Source: Tritonibacter scottomollicae (lineage in GTDB: Bacteria; Pseudomonadota; Alphaproteobacteria; Rhodobacterales; Rhodobacteraceae). From it: a DNA stretch of 64,000 bases. A model generated the notes under the pieces. That model saw nothing but the letters and a program-made list of their open reading frames with translations, ran no database searches and was not told the origin of the DNA. A program made the translations under genes and the position numbers. Numbering within the stretch: the stretch's first letter is position 1; each line of letters begins with the position of its first letter. The stretch covers positions 96,348 through 160,347 of the forward strand of contig NZ_PVUF01000011.1 of the NCBI RefSeq assembly GCF_003003215.1, written 5' to 3'. Of the stretch, positions 34,790-44,139 are shown piece by piece.

Positions 34790-35589
34790 AACGCCTGCTG
34801 CATCTCTCCGATCTGCATTTTGGCCGCGACCGGCCCGAGCTCTTGGACCCGCTGATCGCGCAGATCAACGCGTTGGCACCGGATCTCGTGGCAATCTCCG
34901 GCGATCTTACCCAGCGGGCCCGTGATCGGCAGTTCATGCGCGCCCATGAGATGATCGACCGCATCGAAGCCCCTTGCCTGATCGTGCCGGGTAATCATGA
35001 CACGCCGCTCGATAATCTGATCGAACGGGTGCTGATGCCCTGGCGTCGCTATCGCAAGTGGATCGCCTCGGATCTGGAACCGCAAACCCACGACCCCCAC
35101 TGGTCCGTGGTCGGCATCAACTCGGTGAACCCACTGGGGTGGCAGCGCGGCCGCTTTAGTGCGCGCGATATCCGACGCGTCGAGGAAGGCTTTGCCGGTA
35201 CCGCCCGTGACGCGTTTCGCATCGTTGTTGCCCATCACCCACTGGAGCATCAGCCGGGCGAACCCAAGCGGCTGACGCGGGGTGCGCGTCGGGCGCGGGC
35301 GGCGCTGGCGCGATTGCACACCGATATCATTCTGTCCGGCCATCTGCACAGCTGGCACGCGGATGTTTTTGCCGCGCCACGCCCCGATGCGCCAGCGATG
35401 CTGCAGGTTCATGCTGGCACCGGCCTGTCCGACCGACTGCGCGGAGAAGAAAACGACTTCAACCTGCTCACGCTGGATGGGCCGACGGTACATGTGCAAC
35501 GCTACGCTTGCCGCGCTGACCGCTGCGGTTACGATCCCGCGCGCGAGGTCCGCTTTCGCCGCTCAGAAAACGGCTGGCGTCCGGCCTGA
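34786..35589 (+). CDS. Calcineurin-like metallophosphoesterase
   Basis: A 267-aa enzyme with all five metal-binding blocks: DLHFGRD (residue 9 region), GDLTQ, GNHD, the HHP in VVAHHPLEH, and GHLHSW. No signal peptide, so it is cytoplasmic. Members hydrolyse phosphodiesters such as cyclic nucleotides, UDP-diacylglucosamine or glycerophosphodiesters; the substrate here cannot be read from sequence. Translation coupled to the lipid kinase-like gene suggests a linked lipid or phosphate role. Confidence 0.85.
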   Translation: MKRLLHLSDLHFGRDRPELLDPLIAQINALAPDLVAISGDLTQRARDRQFMRAHEMIDRIEAPCLIVPGNHDTPLDNLIERVLMPWRRYRKWIASDLEPQTHDPHWSVVGINSVNPLGWQRGRFSARDIRRVEEGFAGTARDAFRIVVAHHPLEHQPGEPKRLTRGARRARAALARLHTDIILSGHLHSWHADVFAAPRPDAPAMLQVHAGTGLSDRLRGEENDFNLLTLDGPTVHVQRYACRADRCGYDPAREVRFRRSENGWRPA

Positions 35590-35653
35590 GTGCCCCTGCC
35601 AGATTTCGAAATAACCTACGGGACAAGGCGGCGCCGGAGCAGGCAGGCTGCAC

Positions 35654-35992
35654 TCAGCCCGTGGTATCCTCTCCAAGCGCGGCCAGGCGGCGTGGAAGAT
35701 CGCATCGCACATGCAGAAAGTCGATGACGATCAATTGGTCAGGCCTGTCGATGAAGACAACATAATGCTGCCCCGCACGGACATAGCGCAGATCGTCCGG
35801 AAGATCCGGAGCGACCAGTGCCCGGCAAGGGCGTGACGGAACATGTCCTTGTGCAAGACCAGTGCAGCGGTCAATCAGCTCTTCGCCGTAGACCTGTGCC
35901 TGTCGCGGACCAAACGTGGCAAAGGTCCAATCCGCAATGTCCTGTAAGCTGTCTTCGGCCTGGCGGGTCAGGACCCAGGGTTTGGACGTCAC
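35654..35992 (-). CDS. parE: ParE/RelE-superfamily toxin
   Basis: A 112-aa protein with the ParE fold pattern: TRQAEDSLQDIADWTFATFG at the N terminus, LPDDLRYVRAGQHYVVFIDR and a basic C-terminal strand. ParE toxins poison DNA gyrase; RelE relatives cut mRNA, and this sequence resembles the ParE branch more. It overlaps its antitoxin by 4 bases, with the antitoxin first, the usual order. On a plasmid such a pair typically stabilises inheritance. Confidence 0.82.
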   Translation of the reverse strand: MTSKPWVLTRQAEDSLQDIADWTFATFGPRQAQVYGEELIDRCTGLAQGHVPSRPCRALVAPDLPDDLRYVRAGQHYVVFIDRPDQLIVIDFLHVRCDLPRRLAALGEDTTG

Positions 35993-36249
35993 GACGCGGT
36001 ATCACGCGGCCCGGCGAAGGTGCGACGGATCACATCAGCGCCTGACCCTTCGGCGAGATGTCCGCTTCGGGCCTGCTCGACGCCACGGGACACCCGCGAT
36101 TTGAGATCGCGCATTTCGTCTTCTTCACGTTCGAGCAGACGCAGTCCGGCGCGCAGAGCTTCGGAGGCGTTCTGATACCGGCCCGAGGCGACGAGCTCAT
36201 CTATGAATTGCGATTGCGGGTCTGTGAGAACGACGTTGCGCGTTGCCAT
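35989..36249 (-). CDS. parD: ParD/CopG-type antitoxin
   Basis: An 86-aa protein with a ribbon-helix-helix N terminus (MATRNVVLTDPQSQFIDELV then SGRYQNASEALRAGLRLLER) and an acidic/basic flexible tail that would wrap the toxin. ATG 36249 follows a GGAGG site; an earlier frame start at 36276 is not supported. It would repress its own promoter and neutralise ParE. Confidence 0.85.
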   Translation of the reverse strand: MATRNVVLTDPQSQFIDELVASGRYQNASEALRAGLRLLEREEDEMRDLKSRVSRGVEQARSGHLAEGSGADVIRRTFAGPRDTAS

Positions 36250-36424
36250 GGGGGCCTCCGGCTTGACTATTGGCAATATATGCCACTCGATTGCCGCTGT
36301 CCACTAATCTGCACGCAGCAGCGCGGGGCAAATTTATTTTCTCTTGTCTGAAACTTTCTTCGCCGGGGGTTCGTGTCTTCTACAGATCACGCCCACACCG
36401 GGTGTGACAACAGGAGGAATTCGA

Positions 36425-36979
36425 ATGAAAACCTACATGTCTCTGATCGCCGCACTCGCCATCTGTACTGCCGGTACTGTTTCGGCGGAAACTGACAACC
36501 CGATGGTGGGTGGCGCGCCAATGTATGCCGAGAAGAACATTGTGGAGAACGCGGTCAATTCCAAGGATCACACGACGCTGGTTGCTGCCGTGCAGGCCGC
36601 AGGTCTCGTGGATACGCTGAAATCCGATGGCCCTTTCACTGTCTTCGCTCCGGTGAACAGCGCTTTTGAAAAACTGCCAGATGGCACCGTTGACACGCTG
36701 CTGAAGCCTGAGAACAAGGATATGCTGACCAAGGTTCTGACCGCCCATGTGGTGGCCGGTGACTGGTCTGCTGCCGAAATCGCCCGCCAGGCAAAGGCCT
36801 CGAGTGATGGGTTCTATCACTTCAAGGCGGTTTCGGGCGACGCGCTGTCGGCGCAGGTAAAAGGCGATAACGTCTATATCTACGACGAGAACGGCACCGC
36901 AAGCCTGGTGACCATTCCCGATGTGAACCAGTCCAACGGCGTCATCCACGTTGTGAACACCGTGCTGGTGCCGAAGTAA
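36425..36979 (+). CDS. Secreted fasciclin (FAS1) domain protein
   Basis: A 184-aa protein with a signal peptide (MKTYMSLIAALAICTAGTVSA) and one FAS1 domain. Its two conserved blocks are TVFAPVNSAFEKLPDGTVDT and the C-terminal GVIHVVNTVLVPK, with LTAHVVAGD between. FAS1 proteins are exported and often act in adhesion or the cell envelope. An AGGAGG site precedes the ATG. An ECF sigma and anti-sigma gene follow, an association seen repeatedly with such proteins in bacteria and suggesting that the sigma controls it. Confidence 0.88.
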   Translation: MKTYMSLIAALAICTAGTVSAETDNPMVGGAPMYAEKNIVENAVNSKDHTTLVAAVQAAGLVDTLKSDGPFTVFAPVNSAFEKLPDGTVDTLLKPENKDMLTKVLTAHVVAGDWSAAEIARQAKASSDGFYHFKAVSGDALSAQVKGDNVYIYDENGTASLVTIPDVNQSNGVIHVVNTVLVPK

Positions 36980-37183
36980 GTTTCGCCACATTGCGTGGCC
37001 GCGCCTGACTGTTGCACTGGATGGAACAGAGGTGCGGCAGCGATCAGACCTCCGGGTGCTGTGACGCATCCGGAGGTCTCTCGGGCCGTGCGCGGGCAGG
37101 GAAACGTCGCAGTGCGAGAACTTTTCGCCGTGGAGGCGCATGGAAGAATTGACAGCCCGCCCTCGCATGCATCTGTTGGGCGC

Positions 37184-37729
37184 ATGACATCAAGAGACGA
37201 CATCGAGCATTTGATCGCCCGCATTGCGCTGCGGGATCAGTCTGCCTTCTCAGCGCTCTATGATGCCACCAGCAAAAAGCTGTTCGGGATCTGCCTTCAC
37301 GTGCTCGACCATCGCGGCGAGGCGGAGGAAGTCCTGCAGGAGGTTTATATCCGCATCTGGCACAAGGCGGACAGCTATGCGGTGACCGGGCACAGTCCGA
37401 TGACCTGGCTCATCACCATCTCGCGCAATTTGGCGATCGACAAGCTGCGCAGCCGCAGGGCCGCAATGACCACCCTTGATGCCGAAGCTGTCACGATTGC
37501 GGATGCACGTCCGGGGCCGGAGGCCAGCGCCATTTCCCGCTCCGAGCACAGCGCCATGTCTGCCTGCCTCGAAGAATTGGATACGAACCGGGCTGACGCC
37601 GTGCGGCGGGCCTATCTTGATGGCGATACATACAAGGATCTGGCGCATCGCTATGATGTGCCCTTGAACACCATCCGAACCTGGCTGCGGCGCAGCCTGA
37701 TGACATTGAGGGACTGCCTGACCCGATGA
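37184..37729 (+). CDS. ECF-family RNA polymerase sigma factor
   Basis: A 181-aa sigma factor. Region 2 shows DQSAFSALYDATSKKLFGIC and EEVLQEVYIRIWHKADSY; region 4 has YKDLAHRYDVPLNTIRTWLR, an HTH for -35 recognition. The ATG at 37184 is within a longer open frame that starts at 36995; the longer version begins in a hairpin region and is rejected. It overlaps the anti-sigma gene by 4 bases, so the pair is coupled. It is not the EcfG type, and it probably recognises its own set of envelope genes. Confidence 0.88.
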   Translation: MTSRDDIEHLIARIALRDQSAFSALYDATSKKLFGICLHVLDHRGEAEEVLQEVYIRIWHKADSYAVTGHSPMTWLITISRNLAIDKLRSRRAAMTTLDAEAVTIADARPGPEASAISRSEHSAMSACLEELDTNRADAVRRAYLDGDTYKDLAHRYDVPLNTIRTWLRRSLMTLRDCLTR

Positions 37730-38421
37730 CCGGCCCGGACGACACATATGGTGACAAGGCCTTGGCGGCCGAATACGTCCTGCGTCTGCTGGATCAGGAT
37801 GCACATCGTGCATTTGAGGCGCGCCTGCTGGAGGAGCCGGAGCTGCGTGCCCTGGTCCTTGACTGGGAACAGCAGCTGGCAACATTGGCAGAGGATATTG
37901 CCGAAGAAACCCCACCAGCGCATCTGCGCGGCGCCGTGTTGAAAACGGTTGCGACTGACCCGGCGGCTGCGTCCCGGCGGGGGTGGTTCACCGGGCTGTG
38001 GGCGCGCGTCCTTGGCGGAGGTCTGCTGGCAGCGGTCGCCATCACGCTCGCGGTTGTTGTGGTTGACAGGCGGGAGGAGCAGGGCCCGTCCTACCGTGCG
38101 GATCTGATCAGCGCCGATCAATCCATCTCTCTGATGGTGCGCAGTGGTGAAACCGCCGACGCATTGCAGGTGGAGGTCGCAGCGGGATCGCCGCCCGATG
38201 GTCGGGTGTTCGAACTGTGGCTGATTGCAGAGAATGCCGCGGGGCCGGTGTCTCTTGGGGTGCTGAACGCCTCGGCGCTCACCTCTATCCAGGTGCCAGA
38301 GGCACTGCTGGCGGGGCTGGCAACCGGCACACTGGCGATCTCGGACGAACCGCCCGGAGGCTCTCCCACCGGAAGCCCGACGGGCACGGTTCTGGCAGCC
38401 GGGCAGGTCCAGAAAATCTGA
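37726..38421 (+). CDS. Anti-sigma factor, RskA-like
   Basis: A 231-aa membrane protein. The cytoplasmic N terminus (about residues 1-75) has AAEYVLRLLDQDAHRAFEAR and LDWEQQLATLAEDI, as in ZAS-like/RskA anti-sigma domains. One transmembrane helix follows (about 98-116), then a periplasmic domain (QSISLMVRSGETADALQVEV and FELWLIAENAAG) of the RskA type. It would hold the ECF sigma until an envelope signal triggers its proteolysis. Confidence 0.85.
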   Translation: MTGPDDTYGDKALAAEYVLRLLDQDAHRAFEARLLEEPELRALVLDWEQQLATLAEDIAEETPPAHLRGAVLKTVATDPAAASRRGWFTGLWARVLGGGLLAAVAITLAVVVVDRREEQGPSYRADLISADQSISLMVRSGETADALQVEVAAGSPPDGRVFELWLIAENAAGPVSLGVLNASALTSIQVPEALLAGLATGTLAISDEPPGGSPTGSPTGTVLAAGQVQKI

Positions 38422-38510
38422 CCTCACGGGCTTGTCAGTTGAGTGTTCAACACTGTTCGCGGCTTCACCTGCATTGGCCCCGTCAGATGGCGCCGCACAT
38501 GATGTAGGCG

Positions 38511-41500
38511 CTATGACGGCTCAGGCTGTTCTGGCACAGGTCGAAACAGGGCCACGATGTCCGCAATAATCGCCAGCAATACGGGAACCAGGATCAGCAT
38601 CAGCGCCGTGCCGAACATCTCTCCAAAGGCGAGCGAGACTGCAGCCGGGATCAGGTATTGCGCCTGTTCCGAGGTTTCGGTCATCAGGGGCAGCAGGCCG
38701 ATGACGGTGGTCGCCGTCGTCAGAAAAATCGCCTTGAACCGGCCGAGCCCAGCATGGAGAAGCGCCTGTTCGACGCCGATGTCTTCTTCTCTCAGCTGAT
38801 TGTAGCGCGTGATCAAAACAAGGCTGTCATTCACCACAACCCCCGTCAGGGCCAGCATCCCAAAGAACGAAAACAACGACAGTGTCGTGCCGGTCATCAT
38901 ATGCCCGACGGCGGCGGCGATAAAACCGAAGGGAACGATGGCGAGAACGACAAGCGGCTGCCAATAGCTCTTGAGCGGGACGGCCATCAGCACGTAGATC
39001 AGGACCGCGGCCAGCAGAAGTGCGCGTTGCAGGTCGCCACTGATGTCGGCCATATCTTCCAACTCTCCAGCCGGCAGGACGCTTACACCGGGGTATTTTG
39101 CGGTGAGCTGTGGCACCAGTTGCTCAAAGACGGCTTGTGCCACCTCTTCTGGGGCAACCACCGTACGATCAATTGACGCCGCGACAGCATTCATCCGTTT
39201 GCCATCCCGCCGGTTGATCGCCCCTGATACATAGCCACCTTCGATATCGGCCACCGCGTCCAGCGGCACCCACGCGCCAGTGGCGCTTCGCAGGGTTGTT
39301 TGCGTCAGGTCTGTGATCGTATCGCGGTGGGCCAGCGCATTCTGCGCGACAACCCGCACCTCTGATCCATCGCGACGCACCTTGGCAACCTCTGCACCGC
39401 CAAACCCATAGCCGATCTGAGTGGCAAGCGTTTCGGCATTGAAGCCGAGGTGCCGTGCATCGGGGCGCAGTCGCAGCCGCAGCTCCGGCTGGCCGCCCGC
39501 CATCTCATCGCGAATATTGGTCACCCCTTCGATGCTGCCGAGGAAATGCTTCATCTCGGTGCTGGCGCGGCGCAGCAGCTCTTCGTCCCCGGAGATCAGA
39601 CGGATGCGGAACCCACCGGCCAGGGTTTCTGAACCGGTAAATTCCAGCTCCGTCGCGCCTTCGACCTGACCGACTTGAGCGCGCCATGCCTGTACCACCT
39701 TCAGGATCGGCACCTCGGGGCGTTCGGCCACGGGGAGCAGCTCTGCGAAGATCTGAGCGCTGCCTGCGTTGCTGATGATCGTAAAGACTGATCGTATCGG
39801 CAGAGTGTCCATACCGGCGCGATCCGCAAACTCTGCGTTGAGTTCATGCGCAATGCTCTCAATCCGGTCGATATTGGCGCGTGTCAGGGTGAAGGGCGCT
39901 CGCGCATCCATTTCCAGGTTCACCGTGATCACCTGTCCCGGAACATCGGGGAAGAAGACCGTCTTGACCTTGCCGTTCGCCATCAGGCCCAACCCGAGCA
40001 TGGCGGCCGCGATGAAGAGGATGAGCACCGCGTAGCGATGCCGCAATGACGCGATGAGAACCGGCTGGTAAATGTGGTCGCGAAACCCATCCAGCCCGGC
40101 CTGTGCAATGTCCTGAACCCGCCCCCAGATACGTGTCAGCAGATAGCGACGGGTCTGCGTCATGGATGTCTGGGCCAGGTGAGCGGGCAGGATGAACTTG
40201 CTTTCGATCAGAGAAAAGATCAGTGCCAGAATAACGATGCCGGAAAAGCCCGCCAGCGCCTTACCCAGCGGGTTGTCGATCATCAGCATGGGAAAAAAGG
40301 CGGCGATCGTCGTCAGCACGCCAAACACGGTCGCCACTGCCACCCGCTCGACACCACGTTCGGTGCCGAGCACCGGATCCGGGGTGCTGCGGCGTTCTTC
40401 GAACACGCTTTCGCCGACCACGACAGCATCATCCACCAGAATGCCCAATGCGATGATCAGGCCAAAGGTCGTTACGTCATTGAGCGAGTAGTCGAGCCAT
40501 TTCGACCCCGAGACCGCAATCGCCCCCATGACCGATATCGGAATGCCCATCGCAACCCAGAATGCCAACCGAACATTCAGAAACACCGACAGCATCAACG
40601 CGACCAAGAGCAGGCCCTGAACCCCGTTGGAGCGCAGCAGCGCAAGGCGATCCGCGATGTAGTTGGCGCTGTCCCCCCATGCCACCGCATGTATGTGCGG
40701 CGGCAGCTGGCGGCTGAATTCATCGAGCGTGCTGCGGACCACGCGGCTGACATCAAGCAGGTTTTCCTTTTGCCCAATCAGCACTTCCATCCCGACCGTC
40801 GGATCTCCGTTCAGCCGAAACAGGAAGTCGCCCTCGGCAAGCCCATCGTGAATCGTGGCAAGCTCTCGCAGTAGAACGACAGAGCCATCATCGCGTTCGA
40901 TGATGGGCAAGGCGGCATATTCTGCGGCGTATTTGGCAGTGGTGTCAGCACGCAGGAAGATGGTCCCGGCGTCGGTGCGCAGCTCGCCCGCCTGAAAACT
41001 GAGCGAGTTTTCCTGGATCGTTCGGGTGACATCGGCCACGGTCAGCCCGTATTGGCGCAGCTGTTCGGGGTCGACCTCGATCCGCAACTCACGCGGGATC
41101 AGCCCCCAGATCGTCAGGCGAGAGAGCTCCGGCTGGGCCAGCAGTTCTTCCTTCAGCCGTTGCGCCAGCACCTGCAAGCTCGCGGGGTCGGCATCGCCAT
41201 GCAGGTTCACATAGAGCGCCGGAAAATCAAAACCCGATGCCTCGATCACTGGACGGCGCGCCTTGTCCGGTAGGTCAGTCATCCCATCAATGCGGATGCG
41301 GACCCGGTCCAGAACCGCCTGCAAGTCCTGCCCTCCCGCCCGGCGTATGGTGAGCGAACTGAAGCCGTTCTCTGATCGCGATGTGATGCTTCGCACGCCA
41401 TCAACGCCTTCCAGTGCCTGCTCGACCTTTTGCGTGATCAGTTGATCTACTTGCTCTGCGGTTGTGTCAGGATACTCGATGGTGATGGTGACGCTTTCCG

Positions 41501-41627
41501 GTGGAATGCGGGGGAACCCTTCGATGCGGATGTTCAGTACTGTCTGAACGCCAAGGAAAAGGATCAACGCCATCAATAGGTTGGCGGCGACGGGGTTGCG
41601 AATGAACCAGGACGTCAAGGCGTGCAT
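38511..41627 (-). CDS. RND-family efflux pump, inner-membrane permease
   Basis: A 1038-aa protein of the AcrB/HAE1 type with twelve expected transmembrane helices and two large periplasmic loops. Residues of the proton relay are visible in LVDDAVVVGESVFEE of helix 4. The N terminus FIRNPVAANLLMALILFLGV and the C-terminal LALTGVVVNDSLVLITRYNQ repeat are typical. It takes a proton in and exports drugs, dyes, or other amphiphiles through a periplasmic adaptor. It shares one base with the adaptor gene. No outer-membrane channel gene is beside it. Confidence 0.9.
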   Translation of the reverse strand: MHALTSWFIRNPVAANLLMALILFLGVQTVLNIRIEGFPRIPPESVTITIEYPDTTAEQVDQLITQKVEQALEGVDGVRSITSRSENGFSSLTIRRAGGQDLQAVLDRVRIRIDGMTDLPDKARRPVIEASGFDFPALYVNLHGDADPASLQVLAQRLKEELLAQPELSRLTIWGLIPRELRIEVDPEQLRQYGLTVADVTRTIQENSLSFQAGELRTDAGTIFLRADTTAKYAAEYAALPIIERDDGSVVLLRELATIHDGLAEGDFLFRLNGDPTVGMEVLIGQKENLLDVSRVVRSTLDEFSRQLPPHIHAVAWGDSANYIADRLALLRSNGVQGLLLVALMLSVFLNVRLAFWVAMGIPISVMGAIAVSGSKWLDYSLNDVTTFGLIIALGILVDDAVVVGESVFEERRSTPDPVLGTERGVERVAVATVFGVLTTIAAFFPMLMIDNPLGKALAGFSGIVILALIFSLIESKFILPAHLAQTSMTQTRRYLLTRIWGRVQDIAQAGLDGFRDHIYQPVLIASLRHRYAVLILFIAAAMLGLGLMANGKVKTVFFPDVPGQVITVNLEMDARAPFTLTRANIDRIESIAHELNAEFADRAGMDTLPIRSVFTIISNAGSAQIFAELLPVAERPEVPILKVVQAWRAQVGQVEGATELEFTGSETLAGGFRIRLISGDEELLRRASTEMKHFLGSIEGVTNIRDEMAGGQPELRLRLRPDARHLGFNAETLATQIGYGFGGAEVAKVRRDGSEVRVVAQNALAHRDTITDLTQTTLRSATGAWVPLDAVADIEGGYVSGAINRRDGKRMNAVAASIDRTVVAPEEVAQAVFEQLVPQLTAKYPGVSVLPAGELEDMADISGDLQRALLLAAVLIYVLMAVPLKSYWQPLVVLAIVPFGFIAAAVGHMMTGTTLSLFSFFGMLALTGVVVNDSLVLITRYNQLREEDIGVEQALLHAGLGRFKAIFLTTATTVIGLLPLMTETSEQAQYLIPAAVSLAFGEMFGTALMLILVPVLLAIIADIVALFRPVPEQPEPS

Positions 41628-42778
41628 TATCTGTCCGTCCCCTCAATCGGGGTGACACGCTGGCCCGGCAGAAAGGAAGAGAGCGGTGTTTTCGCCACGC
41701 GCCATTTCGTGCCACCCTCCGGTGCCCTGAGCGTGATCGCTCCGCCAGATCGAAACAGAATATCGGGCCGGGTGCGGTGGAGCAGATTGTCCGCATCGAC
41801 CCACCACAGGAACCCTGCACGCGACACGGCGCTTTCCGGCACTGTCAACGTGTGCGCGATGCTTCGACCCGGAACGGTGACCCTTAGAAAGTCACCTGCG
41901 AGGAGCTTCTGCGATGCGTTCGGTCGCTCCAGAAAAAGGCGCATCTGGCGCGTGGTTGGGTCCAGAAAGCCGCCCCCGCTGCGAATGCGTGCCACGCCCA
42001 AGGGACGCCCATCGCGCTGGGACAATGTCGCCCGCTGGCCTGACACCGGATGCTTCAGCAGCGCCCACTCAGTCGGGGTGACGTCCACACTCAGCTCAAA
42101 CGCGCTGTTGTCGGACAATCTGACAAGCGGATCGCCCGGGGTCACCGTTTGCCCAAGGCTGGCAATGCGCTGCGTGACCACGCCTGCAAAGGGGGCGGTC
42201 ACGTTGGTATCCGCCAATGCACGCCGCGCCGTCTCCAGCTGCGCCTGTGCTGAGGCGGCCGCCTTCTCTGCGATCTTCAACTGCGGCAGACGCAGGGCCA
42301 GCGCCGCAGGTGGGGTGGTCCCATCGCGCGCGAACTGCTTGCGGGCCACGATGACATCGTTTTGCGCGCGGAGCAGCGCCAGCTTCGCCTCTTCCAGCTC
42401 CATCTCGGCCACGGCGACAGCGCTTTTATATTGGGTCTTCTCGATGGACATTAGCGCGGCATCGGCGTTGACCTGCGCCCCGGCGAGCGCCCCGTCATAG
42501 ACCTCGGTGATGCGCCCGGACACGGCGGACCGAATGTCTGTCTCCCAGCGTGGGCGTACTTCGGCAAATCCCGAGACCTGCGCCACGACCGTTTCCGGAG
42601 CGACGGTAATGATGGACACGACGGGCGGCTCCGGCGGTGTATTTTTTGCCTGTATGTCTACGGTGTCTTCGGCTTCAGACACCACCAGCAACACACCGAT
42701 CAAGGTCGCCGTGGCCAGAGCGAGCCAGAGCCATCTTGCCCGTTTTCGGCTTTGGGCATGCGTCGATTTGGGGGGCAT
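41627..42778 (-). CDS. RND efflux periplasmic adaptor (membrane fusion protein)
   Basis: A 383-aa HlyD-type protein with an N-terminal membrane anchor (about residues 17-36) and the biotinyl-lipoyl-like motif (GRITEVYDGALAGAQVNADA), a helical hairpin (LEEAKLALLRAQNDVIVARK), and the return VTAPFAGVVTQRIASLGQTV. ATG 42778 has AAGGA upstream; the frame from TTG 42802 has no such site. It bridges the RND permease to an outer-membrane channel encoded elsewhere. Confidence 0.88.
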   Translation of the reverse strand: MPPKSTHAQSRKRARWLWLALATATLIGVLLVVSEAEDTVDIQAKNTPPEPPVVSIITVAPETVVAQVSGFAEVRPRWETDIRSAVSGRITEVYDGALAGAQVNADAALMSIEKTQYKSAVAVAEMELEEAKLALLRAQNDVIVARKQFARDGTTPPAALALRLPQLKIAEKAAASAQAQLETARRALADTNVTAPFAGVVTQRIASLGQTVTPGDPLVRLSDNSAFELSVDVTPTEWALLKHPVSGQRATLSQRDGRPLGVARIRSGGGFLDPTTRQMRLFLERPNASQKLLAGDFLRVTVPGRSIAHTLTVPESAVSRAGFLWWVDADNLLHRTRPDILFRSGGAITLRAPEGGTKWRVAKTPLSSFLPGQRVTPIEGTDR

Positions 42779-42865
42779 TCTGCGTCCTTGGATTTTGGTC
42801 AAGGTTCAAGGGAGAGGTCTTCAGGCCGCGACACTGGAGCGGACGGCAACACATGCCCGCACGCT

Positions 42866-43903
42866 TTACTCTTGCGCTGCGATCCAACGGACGACCCGCC
42901 CCACAGCGTCATCGGCGAAGGCATCGGCCCCGAAAATATCTATCTTTATCAATCTCTTCATGAGGCCAAAGCCGGAGGTGACCAGCCGGTCTCTGGATGC
43001 AGGCAAAAGCGAGTGGTCGGCGTTTTTCAGGGTCACGACGCGCACCTCTCCCGGCGTTTGCCCGAGAATGTCGCGATAGGTTGCGGCGCCTTGCACGGCG
43101 TCGACGTTCAGATCTCTGTCACCAAAAAGTGCCAGGACAGGGATATCAACATGGCGCAGTGCTGCGGTGGCGTCGCTTCGGAAATTGGTTTTGGCAAAGA
43201 TCCAGCGCGCCTGGCTCATCGCGCTTCGGCAGCAGCTGGGAGCACCCTCCACGAGCGATGTGTAGGTGTGGTAGGGCGCATCCTTCGACATCAGATCGAC
43301 CAGAAGCCGGTCGAACTCTAGGGCTTGGCGAATTTCGGAATCGGTCGCGCCCTCCAGCCGCAGCCGGTTGCGGGTCATGAACTCCGATTGTTCTATCCAG
43401 TTTATGGCGCCTGAAATTGACACCATATAGGCGAAATCTGGCTGCGCGGCGATGGCCTTCGGCATCACCCACCCGGCTTGGCTGAACCCCAAGAGCCCGA
43501 TGCTGTCTGGCTGTATGCGTCCATCGCTGCGCAGCGTGTCGGCTGCTGCGATGACCTCGTCTGCGCGGGCTTGCATGGATTGGTTCAGCCAGTTTCCGGT
43601 CGATGCGCCCACACCAGGTTTGTCCCAGGCGTAGACCGCAAAGCCAGCGTTTGTGAGCGCTTGCATGAAGGGCGTGTAGTATCCGTGGGCATCCCAGGGC
43701 ATGGCGCCATCGCCATGCACGAAAATGACGGCGGGATGCGGGCCGGGATCTTCCGGCAAGAGCAGGCGCCCAGCGAGTTTGTGGTCTGCCCGGTGGACGT
43801 CCAGACGCAGGGGGTCCGGCATTACCGAAGTGGCCCAGAGCATGATGCATAGGCTCCCCAACACTGTCAGGCCGAATATGCGAAGGCGGCGATTTATCGT
43901 CAC
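42866..43903 (-). CDS. Alpha/beta-hydrolase, probably membrane-anchored
   Basis: A 345-aa protein. GTG 43903 has a GAGGA site; the upstream residues to 43993 lack coding character. An N-terminal hydrophobic segment (FGLTVLGSLCIMLWATSVMP) anchors or exports it. Alpha/beta-hydrolase motifs: oxyanion loop VIFVHGDGAMPWDAHG, nucleophile elbow GLLGFSQAGW, acid FGDRDLNVDA, and a catalytic His in NADHSLLP. The nucleophile is Ser in GFSQAG. Substrate unknown. It lies between the efflux genes and the divergent two-component system. Confidence 0.82.
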   Translation of the reverse strand: MTINRRLRIFGLTVLGSLCIMLWATSVMPDPLRLDVHRADHKLAGRLLLPEDPGPHPAVIFVHGDGAMPWDAHGYYTPFMQALTNAGFAVYAWDKPGVGASTGNWLNQSMQARADEVIAAADTLRSDGRIQPDSIGLLGFSQAGWVMPKAIAAQPDFAYMVSISGAINWIEQSEFMTRNRLRLEGATDSEIRQALEFDRLLVDLMSKDAPYHTYTSLVEGAPSCCRSAMSQARWIFAKTNFRSDATAALRHVDIPVLALFGDRDLNVDAVQGAATYRDILGQTPGEVRVVTLKNADHSLLPASRDRLVTSGFGLMKRLIKIDIFGADAFADDAVGRVVRWIAAQE

Positions 43904-44139
43904 TGGGATCCTCGTTTGATGTCTCTGCGATGATGCGGATGCACCTGCGTGGTGCCCGAAGGGTCGCTGTATGGTCGCTGGTTCGAGATGCAAAACTGGA
44001 GGACCATCATCAAAGCCTATCGAAGATCATGTCCAGATTTGATGAAGGTTTTCGGCCTCTCCATCAAATCTCCATGGTCTTTGGTTCAACAACTCATGGA
44101 ACTGGGCTATTTTCGCCGAAAAGAGGTGCTGCGCCGCGC

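Noticed and set aside
37046..37079. 10-bp hairpin AGACCTCCGG/CCGGAGGTCT between the fasciclin and sigma genes as a terminator
   Set aside because: Stem is real but no T-run follows on either side; it may be an RNA structure, but a terminator call is not supported.
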